Shown here: in pieces, positions 1 to 7,440 of the stretch
How positions within the stretch are numbered: position 1 is the stretch's first letter
Layout: every line of letters starts with the position of its first letter
Origin: Mycobacterium colombiense
Lineage (GTDB): Bacteria > Actinomycetota > Actinomycetes > Mycobacteriales > Mycobacteriaceae
Direction: 5' to 3'
Assembly (NCBI RefSeq): GCF_001672755.1
Contig: NZ_LZKI01000162.1
Coordinates: 46,912-110,911 of the forward strand
DNA: 64,000 nt
Notes under the pieces: generated by a model
The model's database searches: none
What the model was told of the DNA's origin: nothing
The model's input: only the letters and a program-made list of their open reading frames with translations
Translations under genes and position numbers: made by a program

Positions 1-367
1 GGCAGGCGTCCCCGCGCTGAAAACCGCTGTCACCCAAGCACTTACCGAGGCGCTCGCCGCAACCGGCACGCCGGCCCTGGTGATGTGTCACATCTCCCAC
101 GTCTACCCCACCGGCGCCTCGTTGTATTTCACCGTCGTCGCCGGGCAACGGGGCAACCCGATCGAGCAGTGGAAAGCCGCCAAAAAGGCCGCGTCGGATG
201 CCATCATGGCCACCGGCGGGACCATCACCCACCACCATGCGGTCGGAGCCGACCACCGGCCGTGGATGCGCGACGAGATAGGCGAGCTGGGAGTGCAGGT
301 GTTACGCGCGGTCAAGGCGACACTGGATCCGGCCGGAATTCTCAATCCCGGCAAGCTGATTCCGTGA
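1..367 (+). CDS. FAD-binding oxidase (alkyl-DHAP synthase-like), C-terminal part
   Basis: Only the last 121 codons are present; the reading frame is open from base 2. The C-terminal sequence (MCHISHVYPTGASLYFTVVA, then HHHAVGADH, ending TLDPAGILNPGKLIP) is typical of the FAD-linked oxidase C-terminal domain of alkyldihydroxyacetonephosphate synthase-like flavoproteins. The His-rich HHHAVGADH segment lies near the flavin in this family. The stop overlaps the GTG start of the following lipid kinase, so the two are probably co-transcribed. The gene order recalls Rv2251-Rv2252 of M. tuberculosis (from memory). The substrate cannot be told from this fragment. Confidence 0.85.
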   Translation, partial: AGVPALKTAVTQALTEALAATGTPALVMCHISHVYPTGASLYFTVVAGQRGNPIEQWKAAKKAASDAIMATGGTITHHHAVGADHRPWMRDEIGELGVQVLRAVKATLDPAGILNPGKLIP

Positions 368-1299
368 CGGCCGAGCTGCGCCGCCGAGAGATCGGCAAGG
401 TGATCGCGCTGACCAACCCGGTGTCGGGTCACGGCGCCGCGGTCCACGCCGCCCAGCTCGCGATCGCCCGGCTGCACCGCCGCGGCGTGGAAGTCGTCGA
501 AATCATCGGCGACGACGCGCAAGACGCCCGCCACCTGGTCGGCGCGGCCCTGGACAAGGGCACCGACGCGGTCATGGTGACCGGAGGCGACGGCGTCGTC
601 TCCAACGCCCTGCAGGTGTTGGCGGGAACGGACGTTCCGCTGGGCGTGATTCCGGCCGGCACCGGCAACGACCACGCCCGCGAATTCGGCATCCCCACCA
701 AGGACGCCGAGGCCGCCGCGGACATCGTCGCCGACGGCTGCACGGAATCCATTGACCTGGGCCTGATTCAGGGAAGCAGCGGCGCCAAAAAGTGGGAGAA
801 ATGGTTCGGCACCGTGGCGGCCACCGGCTTCGATTCGCTGGTCACCGATCGCGCCAACCGGATGAGCTGGCCGCACGGCCGGCTGCGCTATTACGTTGCG
901 ATGCTGGCCGAGCTGTCACAGCTGCGGCTCTTGCCATTTCGCATGGTGCTCGACGGCAGCAGAGAGGTCGACGCGGATATCACGCTTGCCGCCTTCGGCA
1001 ACACCCGCAGCTACGGCGGCGGGCTGCAGATCTGTCCCGGCGCCGACCACACCGACGGACTGCTCGACATCACCATGGTGCACGAGGCGTCGCGGACCAA
1101 GCTGGTTCGCCTGTTCCCCACCGTCATGAAGGGCACGCACGTCAACCTCGACGAGGTCAGCACGGCGCGGGCCAAGTCCATCCACGTCGAGTGCCCCGGC
1201 ATCAACGTCTACGCCGACGGCGACTTCGCCTGCGCGCTGCCGGCCGATGTCTCGGCGGTTCCGGGCGCTCTGCAGATTCTGCGCCCGGCCAACCGATAG
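364..1299 (+). CDS. Diacylglycerol kinase-family lipid kinase (Rv2252-like)
   Basis: This 311-aa protein has the diacylglycerol kinase catalytic core: TNPVSGHG near residue 20, then the nucleotide-binding GGDGVVSNAL and IPAGTGNDHARE motifs. The family phosphorylates diacylglycerol or related lipids with ATP; the M. tuberculosis homologue Rv2252 (about 309 aa) has been linked to phosphatidylinositol mannoside synthesis. I chose GTG at 364 because it overlaps the stop of the upstream oxidase (GTGA) and gives the family length; longer in-frame starts lie inside the upstream gene. The protein should be cytoplasmic or membrane-peripheral. A strong palindrome follows the stop. Confidence 0.9.
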   Translation: MTAELRRREIGKVIALTNPVSGHGAAVHAAQLAIARLHRRGVEVVEIIGDDAQDARHLVGAALDKGTDAVMVTGGDGVVSNALQVLAGTDVPLGVIPAGTGNDHAREFGIPTKDAEAAADIVADGCTESIDLGLIQGSSGAKKWEKWFGTVAATGFDSLVTDRANRMSWPHGRLRYYVAMLAELSQLRLLPFRMVLDGSREVDADITLAAFGNTRSYGGGLQICPGADHTDGLLDITMVHEASRTKLVRLFPTVMKGTHVNLDEVSTARAKSIHVECPGINVYADGDFACALPADVSAVPGALQILRPANR

Positions 1300-1328
1300 G
1301 CCCGGTCTCGAGGGACCATTACGGCATG

Positions 1329-1364
1329 TTCAAACGCGCTAGCGGATGCGCTAGCGCGTTTGAA
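1329..1364. repeat. Perfect 16-bp-arm palindrome; copy 1 of a dispersed 38-bp repeat
   Basis: Arms 1329-1344 and 1349-1364 are perfect inverted repeats (TTCAAACGCGCTAGCG) around a GATG loop. It lies 29 nt after the lipid-kinase stop and before the convergent gene, so it could fold as a bidirectional terminator without a U-tract. Read on the minus strand, bases 1368-1331 match 60575-60612 at 37 of 38 positions. Confidence 0.8.
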
Positions 1365-1413
1365 AGTCACCCATTGCTTCCAGACCGGCGGCCCCGGCTG
1401 AGCCGCCGACCGA

Positions 1414-1926
1414 CTAACCGACGCCGCGGCTGAGCCAGGTCACCTCGCCGACGTCGCCGCCGTCGCGGTAGGCCTCGAGCGCCTCGTCCCAGGCCGTGCC
1501 GAGCACCGAGTCCAATTCCGCGGCCAGGGTGTCGGCGCCCTGGGCCATCATCGCCCGCAGCCGCATCTCCCCGACCATGATGTCGCCGTTGGCGCTCATC
1601 GCCCCGCTCCACAGGCCGAGCTGCGGGGTGTGGCTGAACCGGTGTCCGTCGACGCCGGGGCTGGGGTCCTCGGTGACCTCGAACCGCAGCACGGACCAGG
1701 ACCGCAGCGCGTTGGCCAGTTTGGCGCCGGTGCCCACGGGCCCGACCCAGTTGGTGACCGCGCGCAGCTGTCCGGGCATCGCCGGCTGGGGCGTCCAGGT
1801 CAGATTCGCCTTGGCACCCAGGGACGACGACAACGCCCACTCGACATGCGGGCAAACCGCCGCGGGTGACGCGTGCACGTACACCACGCCGGTCGTCACG
1901 TCGGCGAATTGATTCGACGCTCGCAT
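1414..1926 (-). CDS. DUF3145-family conserved mycobacterial protein
   Basis: This 170-aa protein begins MRASNQFADVTTGVVYVHAS and contains PHVEWALSS, NWVGPVGTGAKLANALRSW and a C-terminal GEVTWLSRGVG. I recognise it as the actinobacterial DUF3145 family; its position next to the Rv2257c/Rv2258c-like genes matches Rv2256c. No function is established. The start at 1926 is supported by GAAGGAG about 7 nt upstream; an in-frame upstream ATG at 1965 lacks such a site. No signal peptide or membrane helix is seen, so it should be cytosolic. The upstream region 1927-2078 has an AT-richer stretch that may hold its promoter, but no clear consensus. Confidence 0.88.
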   Translation of the reverse strand: MRASNQFADVTTGVVYVHASPAAVCPHVEWALSSSLGAKANLTWTPQPAMPGQLRAVTNWVGPVGTGAKLANALRSWSVLRFEVTEDPSPGVDGHRFSHTPQLGLWSGAMSANGDIMVGEMRLRAMMAQGADTLAAELDSVLGTAWDEALEAYRDGGDVGEVTWLSRGVG

Positions 1927-2078
1927 TTCCTGCTCCTTCGGTTCCACGAGGGACGTCTTCCCCAACGACCTGCGGACCCGACAAACAGGGCAGCTTGCTT
2001 GAAATCTTCGATTTTTTGTGTGTCGTGCGTGTCTATTGTGCCTTGTGATACCCCTGTTGCGCTAGTGTGCATTTCCCA

Positions 2079-2897
2079 CTAGCTGTAATCGGCTATCACG
2101 GCGTCCGAAATCGCCGGCCACGGCCGCAGCGCCCACTCCCCGAAATCCCGGTCCGTGAGGACCACCAACGCCAGGTCTTTTTCGGGATCCGCCCAGATAA
2201 AACCGCCCGCCTGACCAAAATGGCCGTACGTTCGCGCGGAATTCTGGGTGCCCGTCCAGTGCGGCGATTTCGTGTCCCGGAGCTCGAAACCCAGCCCCCA
2301 ATCGTTGGGCCGCTGCACCCCGTAACCGGGCAGAACGCCGTCCAGACCGGGAAACTGCACCGTCGTCGCCTCGGCGTGCAAGCCGTGCGAGACCGTCGCC
2401 GGGCGCAGCAGGTCCCCGGCGAACGCCGCCAGATCGGCCACGGTCGACCTCACCCCGAACCCGGCGGCCACCGCACCGCCGTGCAGCTCGGTCGCCGCCA
2501 TGCCCAGCGGCTCGCACACCGCCTCGGTCAGGTAGCGCGCAAACTCGATGCCGGTCTCGCGCTCCACGGTCTGGCCCAGCACCGTGAAGCCCTGGTTGGA
2601 GTAGATCCGCCGGGCCCCGGGCGCGGCCAGCACCTGGTCGTTGTGCATCGACAGACCCGAGGTGTGGGCAAGCAGGTGCCGGACGGTTGCGCCGGGCGGG
2701 CCGGCCGGCGTGTCGAGCTCGACCGCGCCTTCCTCGATGGCGACCTGCACGGCCCGGGCCGCCAACGGCTTGGTTACCGAGGCCAGCTCGAACACCCGCT
2801 CGGTGTCGCCGTGACTGGCCAGCACGCCGCCCGGGCCGATTACCGCTGCGGCGGCGGCCCCGACCGGCCAGTCGTTCAGGGCGTCGAGGACCGCCAT
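2079..2897 (-). CDS. Serine beta-lactamase-fold hydrolase (class C / esterase family)
   Basis: About 272 aa. The SVTK tetrad (SxxK, catalytic Ser) follows FELA, and YSNQG gives the YxN motif, as in class C beta-lactamase/esterase-like hydrolases; LLAHTSGL is the usual following block. There is no obvious signal peptide, so an intracellular esterase or peptidase role is more likely than beta-lactam hydrolysis. The ATG at 2897 overlaps the TGA of the upstream methyltransferase gene (TGATG), so translation is probably coupled; a GTG one codon earlier (2900) is also possible. Length and position match Rv2257c of M. tuberculosis. The substrate is unknown. Confidence 0.85.
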   Translation of the reverse strand: MAVLDALNDWPVGAAAAAVIGPGGVLASHGDTERVFELASVTKPLAARAVQVAIEEGAVELDTPAGPPGATVRHLLAHTSGLSMHNDQVLAAPGARRIYSNQGFTVLGQTVERETGIEFARYLTEAVCEPLGMAATELHGGAVAAGFGVRSTVADLAAFAGDLLRPATVSHGLHAEATTVQFPGLDGVLPGYGVQRPNDWGLGFELRDTKSPHWTGTQNSARTYGHFGQAGGFIWADPEKDLALVVLTDRDFGEWALRPWPAISDAVIADYS

Positions 2898-3955
2898 CAC
2901 TTCCGGGCGATGTAGTAGTTGTTGATCGGGTCCGACTCGATCTCGGCCACGCTCACGTCGCCGAACCCGGCATCGCCCAGCATCGAGACCGCCAGTTGCG
3001 TCCCCCAGGCGGTGCCAAGTCCGGCGCCGTCCAGCGCCAGCGACACCGTCATGCAGTGCATCAGCGACGTTGTATACAGGTAGGTGCTCATCGGAACACC
3101 GACGTTCTCCTCGAGCCGGCTCGACGCCTTGATGTCGGCCATCAGCAGCACACCGCCGGGGCGCAGCGCGGCGTAGATGTTCTCCAGGACCCGCGCCGGC
3201 TGCGCCTGATCGTGGATGGCGTCGAAGACGGTGATGACGTCGTAGGCGTCCGCCTTATCCAACTCAGCGAGATTGTGGCTTTCGAAGGCCGCGTTGGACA
3301 GGCCCCGCTCGGCCGCCTCCGCGATCCCGGTGGCGATGGCCTGCTCGGAGAAGTCGATGCCGGTGAAGCGGCTGGCCGGAAACGCTTGTGCCATTACGTT
3401 GATGGCATGTCCGCTGCCGCAGCCGAAATCCGCCACGTCGGCGCCGGACCGCAGCCGCTCCACGAGTCCATCCACCAACGGCAGCACCACGTCGACCAAC
3501 GCGGTGTCGTACACGACGCCGCTCTGCTCGGCCATCAATGCGTGGAAGCGGGGAAACTCGCTGTACGGCAGCCCGCCCCCGGCGCGGAAGCACCCGATGA
3601 TCTTTTGTTCGACCTCGGCGAGCACCGGAACGAGCAGGGTCACCAGGGCCAAATTGTCCGGTCCGGCCTCGCGCGTCAGCACCTTGGCGCGCTCCGCGGG
3701 CAACGAGTAGGTCGCGGTGTCGGGGTCGTAGTCGACGACGCGTCCGGTGGTCATGCCGGCCAGCCACTCCCGGACGTAGCGCTCGTTGAGCCCGGCCGCC
3801 TCGGCGATCTGCTCGCTGGTGGCCGGTGCCTGCCCGGCCATGGTGTCCAGCAGCCCGGTCTGATGCCCGATGCTGAGCAACAGCGTCAGGCTGGCGCCGT
3901 CGATGGCCGCGGTGATTCGTTCGGTGAATTCTTCGGTGGTTTCCAAAGCCGTCAC
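2897..3955 (-). CDS. SAM-dependent class I methyltransferase (Rv2258c-like)
   Basis: About 352 aa from GTG 3955, which agrees with the 353 aa of Rv2258c. The N-terminal part is a winged-helix-like dimerisation region (SEQIAEAAGLNERYVREWL). The C-terminal part is a Rossmann methyltransferase with VADFGCGSGHAINVMA (SAM motif I), FTGIDFSE (motif II acidic residue) and LRPGGVLLMADI. This architecture is shared with small-molecule O- or N-methyltransferases. The substrate is not known. The longer frame reaching 4060 runs into the divergent mscR start and is rejected. It is divergent from mscR across about 100 bp and coupled to the downstream hydrolase. Confidence 0.88.
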   Translation of the reverse strand: MTALETTEEFTERITAAIDGASLTLLLSIGHQTGLLDTMAGQAPATSEQIAEAAGLNERYVREWLAGMTTGRVVDYDPDTATYSLPAERAKVLTREAGPDNLALVTLLVPVLAEVEQKIIGCFRAGGGLPYSEFPRFHALMAEQSGVVYDTALVDVVLPLVDGLVERLRSGADVADFGCGSGHAINVMAQAFPASRFTGIDFSEQAIATGIAEAAERGLSNAAFESHNLAELDKADAYDVITVFDAIHDQAQPARVLENIYAALRPGGVLLMADIKASSRLEENVGVPMSTYLYTTSLMHCMTVSLALDGAGLGTAWGTQLAVSMLGDAGFGDVSVAEIESDPINNYYIARK

Positions 3956-4058
3956 GCCCAGGGACGCTACACCCGCTCGATGGTCGGCCGGTTGCCAACA
4001 GCGGATGGGTGGACAACCCGCCGCGAGATGTATGGCGGCGGTCAGTAGGTTGTAGCCC

Positions 4059-5144
4059 ATGAGTCAGACAGTGCGCGGCGTGATTTCACGCAAGAAGGGC
4101 GAACCCGTTGAATTGGTGGACATCGTCGTCCCGGATCCCGGGCCCGGGGAGGCTCTGGTCGACGTCATCGCCTGCGGGGTGTGCCACACCGACCTGACCT
4201 ACCGCGAGGGCGGCATCAACGACGAGTATCCCTTCCTGCTCGGCCACGAGGCCGCCGGCCGGGTCGAGGCCGTCGGCCCGGACGTGACCGCCGTCGCGCC
4301 GGGCGACTTCGTCGTCCTGAACTGGCGCGCGGTCTGTGGGCAGTGCCGGGCGTGCAAGCGCGGCCGGCCGCACCTGTGCTTCGACACCTTCAATGCCACC
4401 CAGAAGATGTCGCTGACCGACGGCACCGAGCTCACGCCCGCGCTGGGCATCGGCGCGTTCGCCGACAAGACGCTGGTGGCCGCCGGCCAGTGCACCAAGG
4501 TCAATCCCGAGGCCGACCCCGCGGTCGCGGGCCTGCTGGGCTGCGGGCTTATGGCCGGGCTGGGCGCGGCGATCAACACCGGCGCCGTCACCCGCGATGA
4601 CACCGTCGCGGTCATCGGTTGCGGCGGCGTGGGCGACGCCGCGATCGCCGGTGCGGCGCTGGTGGGCGCCCGGCGGATCATCGCCGTCGACACCGACAAC
4701 GCCAAACTGGACTGGGCCCGCAAGTTCGGCGCCACGCACACCGTCAACGCGCGCGAACTCGACGTCGTCAAGACCATTCAGGACCTCACCGACGGCTTCG
4801 GCGCCAACGTGGTGATCGACGCCGTGGGCCGGCCGGAAACTTGGAAGCAGGCCTTCTACGCCCGCGACCTCGCCGGAACCGTTGTGCTGGTTGGTGTTCC
4901 GACCCCCGACATGCGCCTGGACATGCCGCTGGTGGACTTCTTCAGCCATGGCGGCTCGTTGAAGTCATCGTGGTACGGCGACTGCCTGCCCGAACGCGAC
5001 TTCCCCACCCTGATCGACCTGTATCTGCAGGGCCGTCTGCCGTTGGAGAAGTTTGTGTCCGAGCGAATCGGGCTAGACGCCATCGAGGAGGCGTTCGAGA
5101 AGATGCATGGTGGCAAGGTCCTGCGTTCGGTAGTGGTGCTGTAA
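4059..5144 (+). CDS. mscR: S-nitrosomycothiol reductase / mycothiol-dependent formaldehyde dehydrogenase
   Basis: A 361-aa zinc-dependent medium-chain alcohol dehydrogenase, the same length as MscR (Rv2259) of M. tuberculosis. Visible are the catalytic zinc region ACGVCHTDLTY and GHEAAGRVE, the structural-zinc cysteines CGQCRACKRGRPHLC, and the NAD-binding IGCGGVGDAAI. Family role: oxidation of S-hydroxymethyl-mycothiol and reduction of S-nitrosomycothiol, protecting against formaldehyde and nitric oxide. The ATG at 4059 sits on a divergent promoter region with the methyltransferase. The next gene starts directly after the stop, so the two form an operon, as in M. tuberculosis. Confidence 0.95.
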   Translation: MSQTVRGVISRKKGEPVELVDIVVPDPGPGEALVDVIACGVCHTDLTYREGGINDEYPFLLGHEAAGRVEAVGPDVTAVAPGDFVVLNWRAVCGQCRACKRGRPHLCFDTFNATQKMSLTDGTELTPALGIGAFADKTLVAAGQCTKVNPEADPAVAGLLGCGLMAGLGAAINTGAVTRDDTVAVIGCGGVGDAAIAGAALVGARRIIAVDTDNAKLDWARKFGATHTVNARELDVVKTIQDLTDGFGANVVIDAVGRPETWKQAFYARDLAGTVVLVGVPTPDMRLDMPLVDFFSHGGSLKSSWYGDCLPERDFPTLIDLYLQGRLPLEKFVSERIGLDAIEEAFEKMHGGKVLRSVVVL

Positions 5145-5768
5145 ATGGTGGACATCGATCGGGTCGTTACCCACGGCACCTTTGAACTCGACGGCGGCAG
5201 TTGGGAAGTCGACAACAACATCTGGCTGATCGGCGACAATTCGAACGTCGTGGTGTTCGATGCCGCCCACGACGCCGCACCCATCATCGAGGCGGTGGGC
5301 GGTCGCCACGTGGTGGCGGTGGTGTGCACGCACGGTCACAACGACCACGTCACCGTGGCACCCGAACTCGGCAAGACACTCGACGCGCCGGTTCTGCTGC
5401 ACCCCGCCGACGAAGTACTGTGGCGAATGACGCACCCGGACAGCGACTTTCGCACGATCGCCGACGGTGACACGCTCGACGTCGCCGGCACCGAGCTGCT
5501 GGCGTTGCACACGCCGGGCCACTCCCCTGGATCGGTGTGCTGGTACGCCCCGGACCTGGGCGTCGTGTTCAGCGGCGACACCCTGTTCGCCGGCGGGCCG
5601 GGCGCGACCGGGCGCTCCTATTCGGACTTCCCCACCATCCTGCAGTCGATTTCCGGCCGGCTCGGCACGTTGCCCGGCGACACCGTCGTGCATACCGGCC
5701 ACGGCGACAGCACCACCATCGGCGACGAAATCGTCCACTACGAGGAATGGGTGGCCCGCGGCCACTGA
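5145..5768 (+). CDS. Metallo-beta-lactamase-fold hydrolase partner of MscR
   Basis: A 207-aa MBL-fold protein. The metal-binding signature is THGHNDH (HxHxDH), with later VLLHPADE, LHTPGHSPGS and FSGDTLFAGGPGATGR; the order of His and Asp residues is that of glyoxalase II-like hydrolases. Its ATG follows the mscR stop with no gap, as in Rv2259-Rv2260. A thioester or mycothiol-conjugate hydrolase acting after MscR, for example on an S-formyl intermediate, is a reasonable inference but is not shown by the sequence. Cytosolic; no signal peptide. Confidence 0.9.
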   Translation: MVDIDRVVTHGTFELDGGSWEVDNNIWLIGDNSNVVVFDAAHDAAPIIEAVGGRHVVAVVCTHGHNDHVTVAPELGKTLDAPVLLHPADEVLWRMTHPDSDFRTIADGDTLDVAGTELLALHTPGHSPGSVCWYAPDLGVVFSGDTLFAGGPGATGRSYSDFPTILQSISGRLGTLPGDTVVHTGHGDSTTIGDEIVHYEEWVARGH

Positions 5769-5816
5769 TTCCTTGCACGCCGAACTGCCAACCGGTCCGG
5801 CCTCTATCGTTGACCC

Positions 5817-6914
5817 ATGCCGCCTGAACCCCGGATGCCCGAATCGAGCATTGTGGTGCGGCCCGAGCCCGACTACACCGAGGCGTCGCGGCTGCGGGCC
5901 GCCGGGTTGGCGCAGGCGATCGCGGCCTTCGAGCGGGCCGCCGAAGAGGTCACGCTGCCCAAGCCTCCGCAGCCGATCGTCATCGCCGACTACGGCGCGG
6001 CCAACGGCCACAATTCGCTCAGGCCGCTGTCGGCGGCTATCGCGGTGCTACGTCGCCGCACCCGCCACGATCACGCAATCCTGGTGGCGCACACCGATGT
6101 ACCGGGCAACGACTTCGCTACGCTGTTCGAGACGGTGCACGACGACCCGGAAAGCTACCTGCACTCCGACACGGCGACGTTCACCTCGGCCGTCGGCCGT
6201 TCGTTTTATGACCAGATCGTGCCGTCCAAGACGGTCAACCTGGGGTGGACGTCGTGGGCGACGCAGTGGTTGAGCCGAACGCCGTGCGAGGTGCACGATC
6301 ACGTGCACGTCTCGCGGAGCCACGACGACGCCGTGCATTCGGCCTATGCCGACCAGGCGGCGCTGGACTGGCATAACTTCGTCGCCTTCCGCGGCCGGGA
6401 GTTGGCCCCCGAGGGCCGACTGGTGGCGCTGACGCTGGCCGCCGACGAAGACGACACCGCGGGCTTCGCCCCGCTGCTCGACACCATCGTCGATGCGCTG
6501 GATGATTTGGCGCGCGAGGGCCTACTGCACCCAGATGAGTTGCGCCGCATGACGATTCCTACCTTCGCCCGTACCGAGAAGGATTTTCGTGCCCCGTTCG
6601 CGCCGAAGGGGCGCTTCGAGGGCCTGATGATCGAGCACCTCGAGATGTTCAACGCCGAGGACCGGTTCTGGGCTCGCTATCAGTTAGACCACGACGCAGA
6701 GGCATTCGGCGCGCAGTGGGCGGCGTTCGCCCGGTTCGCGCTGTTCCCCTCGCTGCTGGCCGCACTCGACGGTGGGGTCCACGACGAGCGGGCGACGCGA
6801 TTCGTCGAGCACCTGGAGGGCGCGGTGGCCTCGCGCCTTGCCGGCGCGCCCGAGCCGATGCGAATCCCGCAGGCCGTGGTCGTGCTGATCAAGCGCGACA
6901 CCTCGCACCGATGA
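5817..6914 (+). CDS. SABATH-type SAM-dependent carboxyl methyltransferase
   Basis: A 365-aa protein resembling the plant SABATH family (salicylate, jasmonate and indole-acetate carboxyl methyltransferases; Pfam Methyltransf_7). VIADYGAANGHNSLRPL corresponds to the SAM-binding DLGCSSGPN block, followed by HTDVPGNDFATLF and SFYDQIVPSKTVNLGWTSWA, matching the plant SFY...P..S......S..A..W region. It probably methylates a carboxylic acid, perhaps a fatty or aromatic acid. It starts 48 nt after the MBL gene and may belong to that transcript. A second in-frame ATG six codons downstream is an alternative start. Confidence 0.8.
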   Translation: MPPEPRMPESSIVVRPEPDYTEASRLRAAGLAQAIAAFERAAEEVTLPKPPQPIVIADYGAANGHNSLRPLSAAIAVLRRRTRHDHAILVAHTDVPGNDFATLFETVHDDPESYLHSDTATFTSAVGRSFYDQIVPSKTVNLGWTSWATQWLSRTPCEVHDHVHVSRSHDDAVHSAYADQAALDWHNFVAFRGRELAPEGRLVALTLAADEDDTAGFAPLLDTIVDALDDLAREGLLHPDELRRMTIPTFARTEKDFRAPFAPKGRFEGLMIEHLEMFNAEDRFWARYQLDHDAEAFGAQWAAFARFALFPSLLAALDGGVHDERATRFVEHLEGAVASRLAGAPEPMRIPQAVVVLIKRDTSHR

Positions 6915-6986
6915 GAGTTTTGGCACAACGGCGCAGCGGGTAAGCCCCTACCAATCGTCAACCTGCGACCGCAAGGGGGTAGACGC

Positions 6987-7418
6987 ATGAGCGTGCAGGA
7001 CGATAAAGGGACTGATCGGGACGAAAAAGCTGATCAGACTGATCAAGAGACTGATCGAGCCGACCGAGCCGATCAAACTGGTCAAGGTGATGAGCAACGG
7101 CTAACCGAAAAGCCAGAGCCGGACGAGGACGACAAAAAGAAGGCCGCCGAGATGATGGAGGCCTACAAAGAAAAGCCCACGATCGTCCTACCCGGCACCG
7201 GCGGCAGCGTCTCCGGTACCGCGGTCAACGAGTGGCTGGACGACGAGGGCAATCCCAAGCACGAGACGCCTGAGGGCGCCGATGCCGATGATACCCAGGA
7301 CAAGGGTGACGGCCAGCGCGACGAAAAGGACCTGCAGGAACAGATCGAAAAGGACAAGGCCCTCAACGAGAAGCTGAGAGAAGCCGCCCAAGAGGAGAAC
7401 AAGGGCGAAAAGGGTTGA
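6987..7418 (+). CDS. Highly charged, low-complexity small protein
   Basis: A 143-aa acidic protein rich in Asp, Glu, Lys and Gln. Residues 1-50 are a DQTDQETDRADRADQT-like repeat, the middle has a conserved-looking core TIVLPGTGGSVSGTAVNEW, and the C-terminal third (QEQIEKDKALNEKLREAAQE) is predicted coiled coil or helix. The first 90 nt are full of TGATC repeats. AGGGGG 6 nt before the ATG supports the start. No signal peptide or membrane segment. I do not recognise the family; it looks intrinsically disordered, and the core motif suggests a real conserved mycobacterial protein. Confidence 0.7.
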   Translation: MSVQDDKGTDRDEKADQTDQETDRADRADQTGQGDEQRLTEKPEPDEDDKKKAAEMMEAYKEKPTIVLPGTGGSVSGTAVNEWLDDEGNPKHETPEGADADDTQDKGDGQRDEKDLQEQIEKDKALNEKLREAAQEENKGEKG

Positions 7419-7440
7419 GCTGCAGCCGATAACGTAGGAC

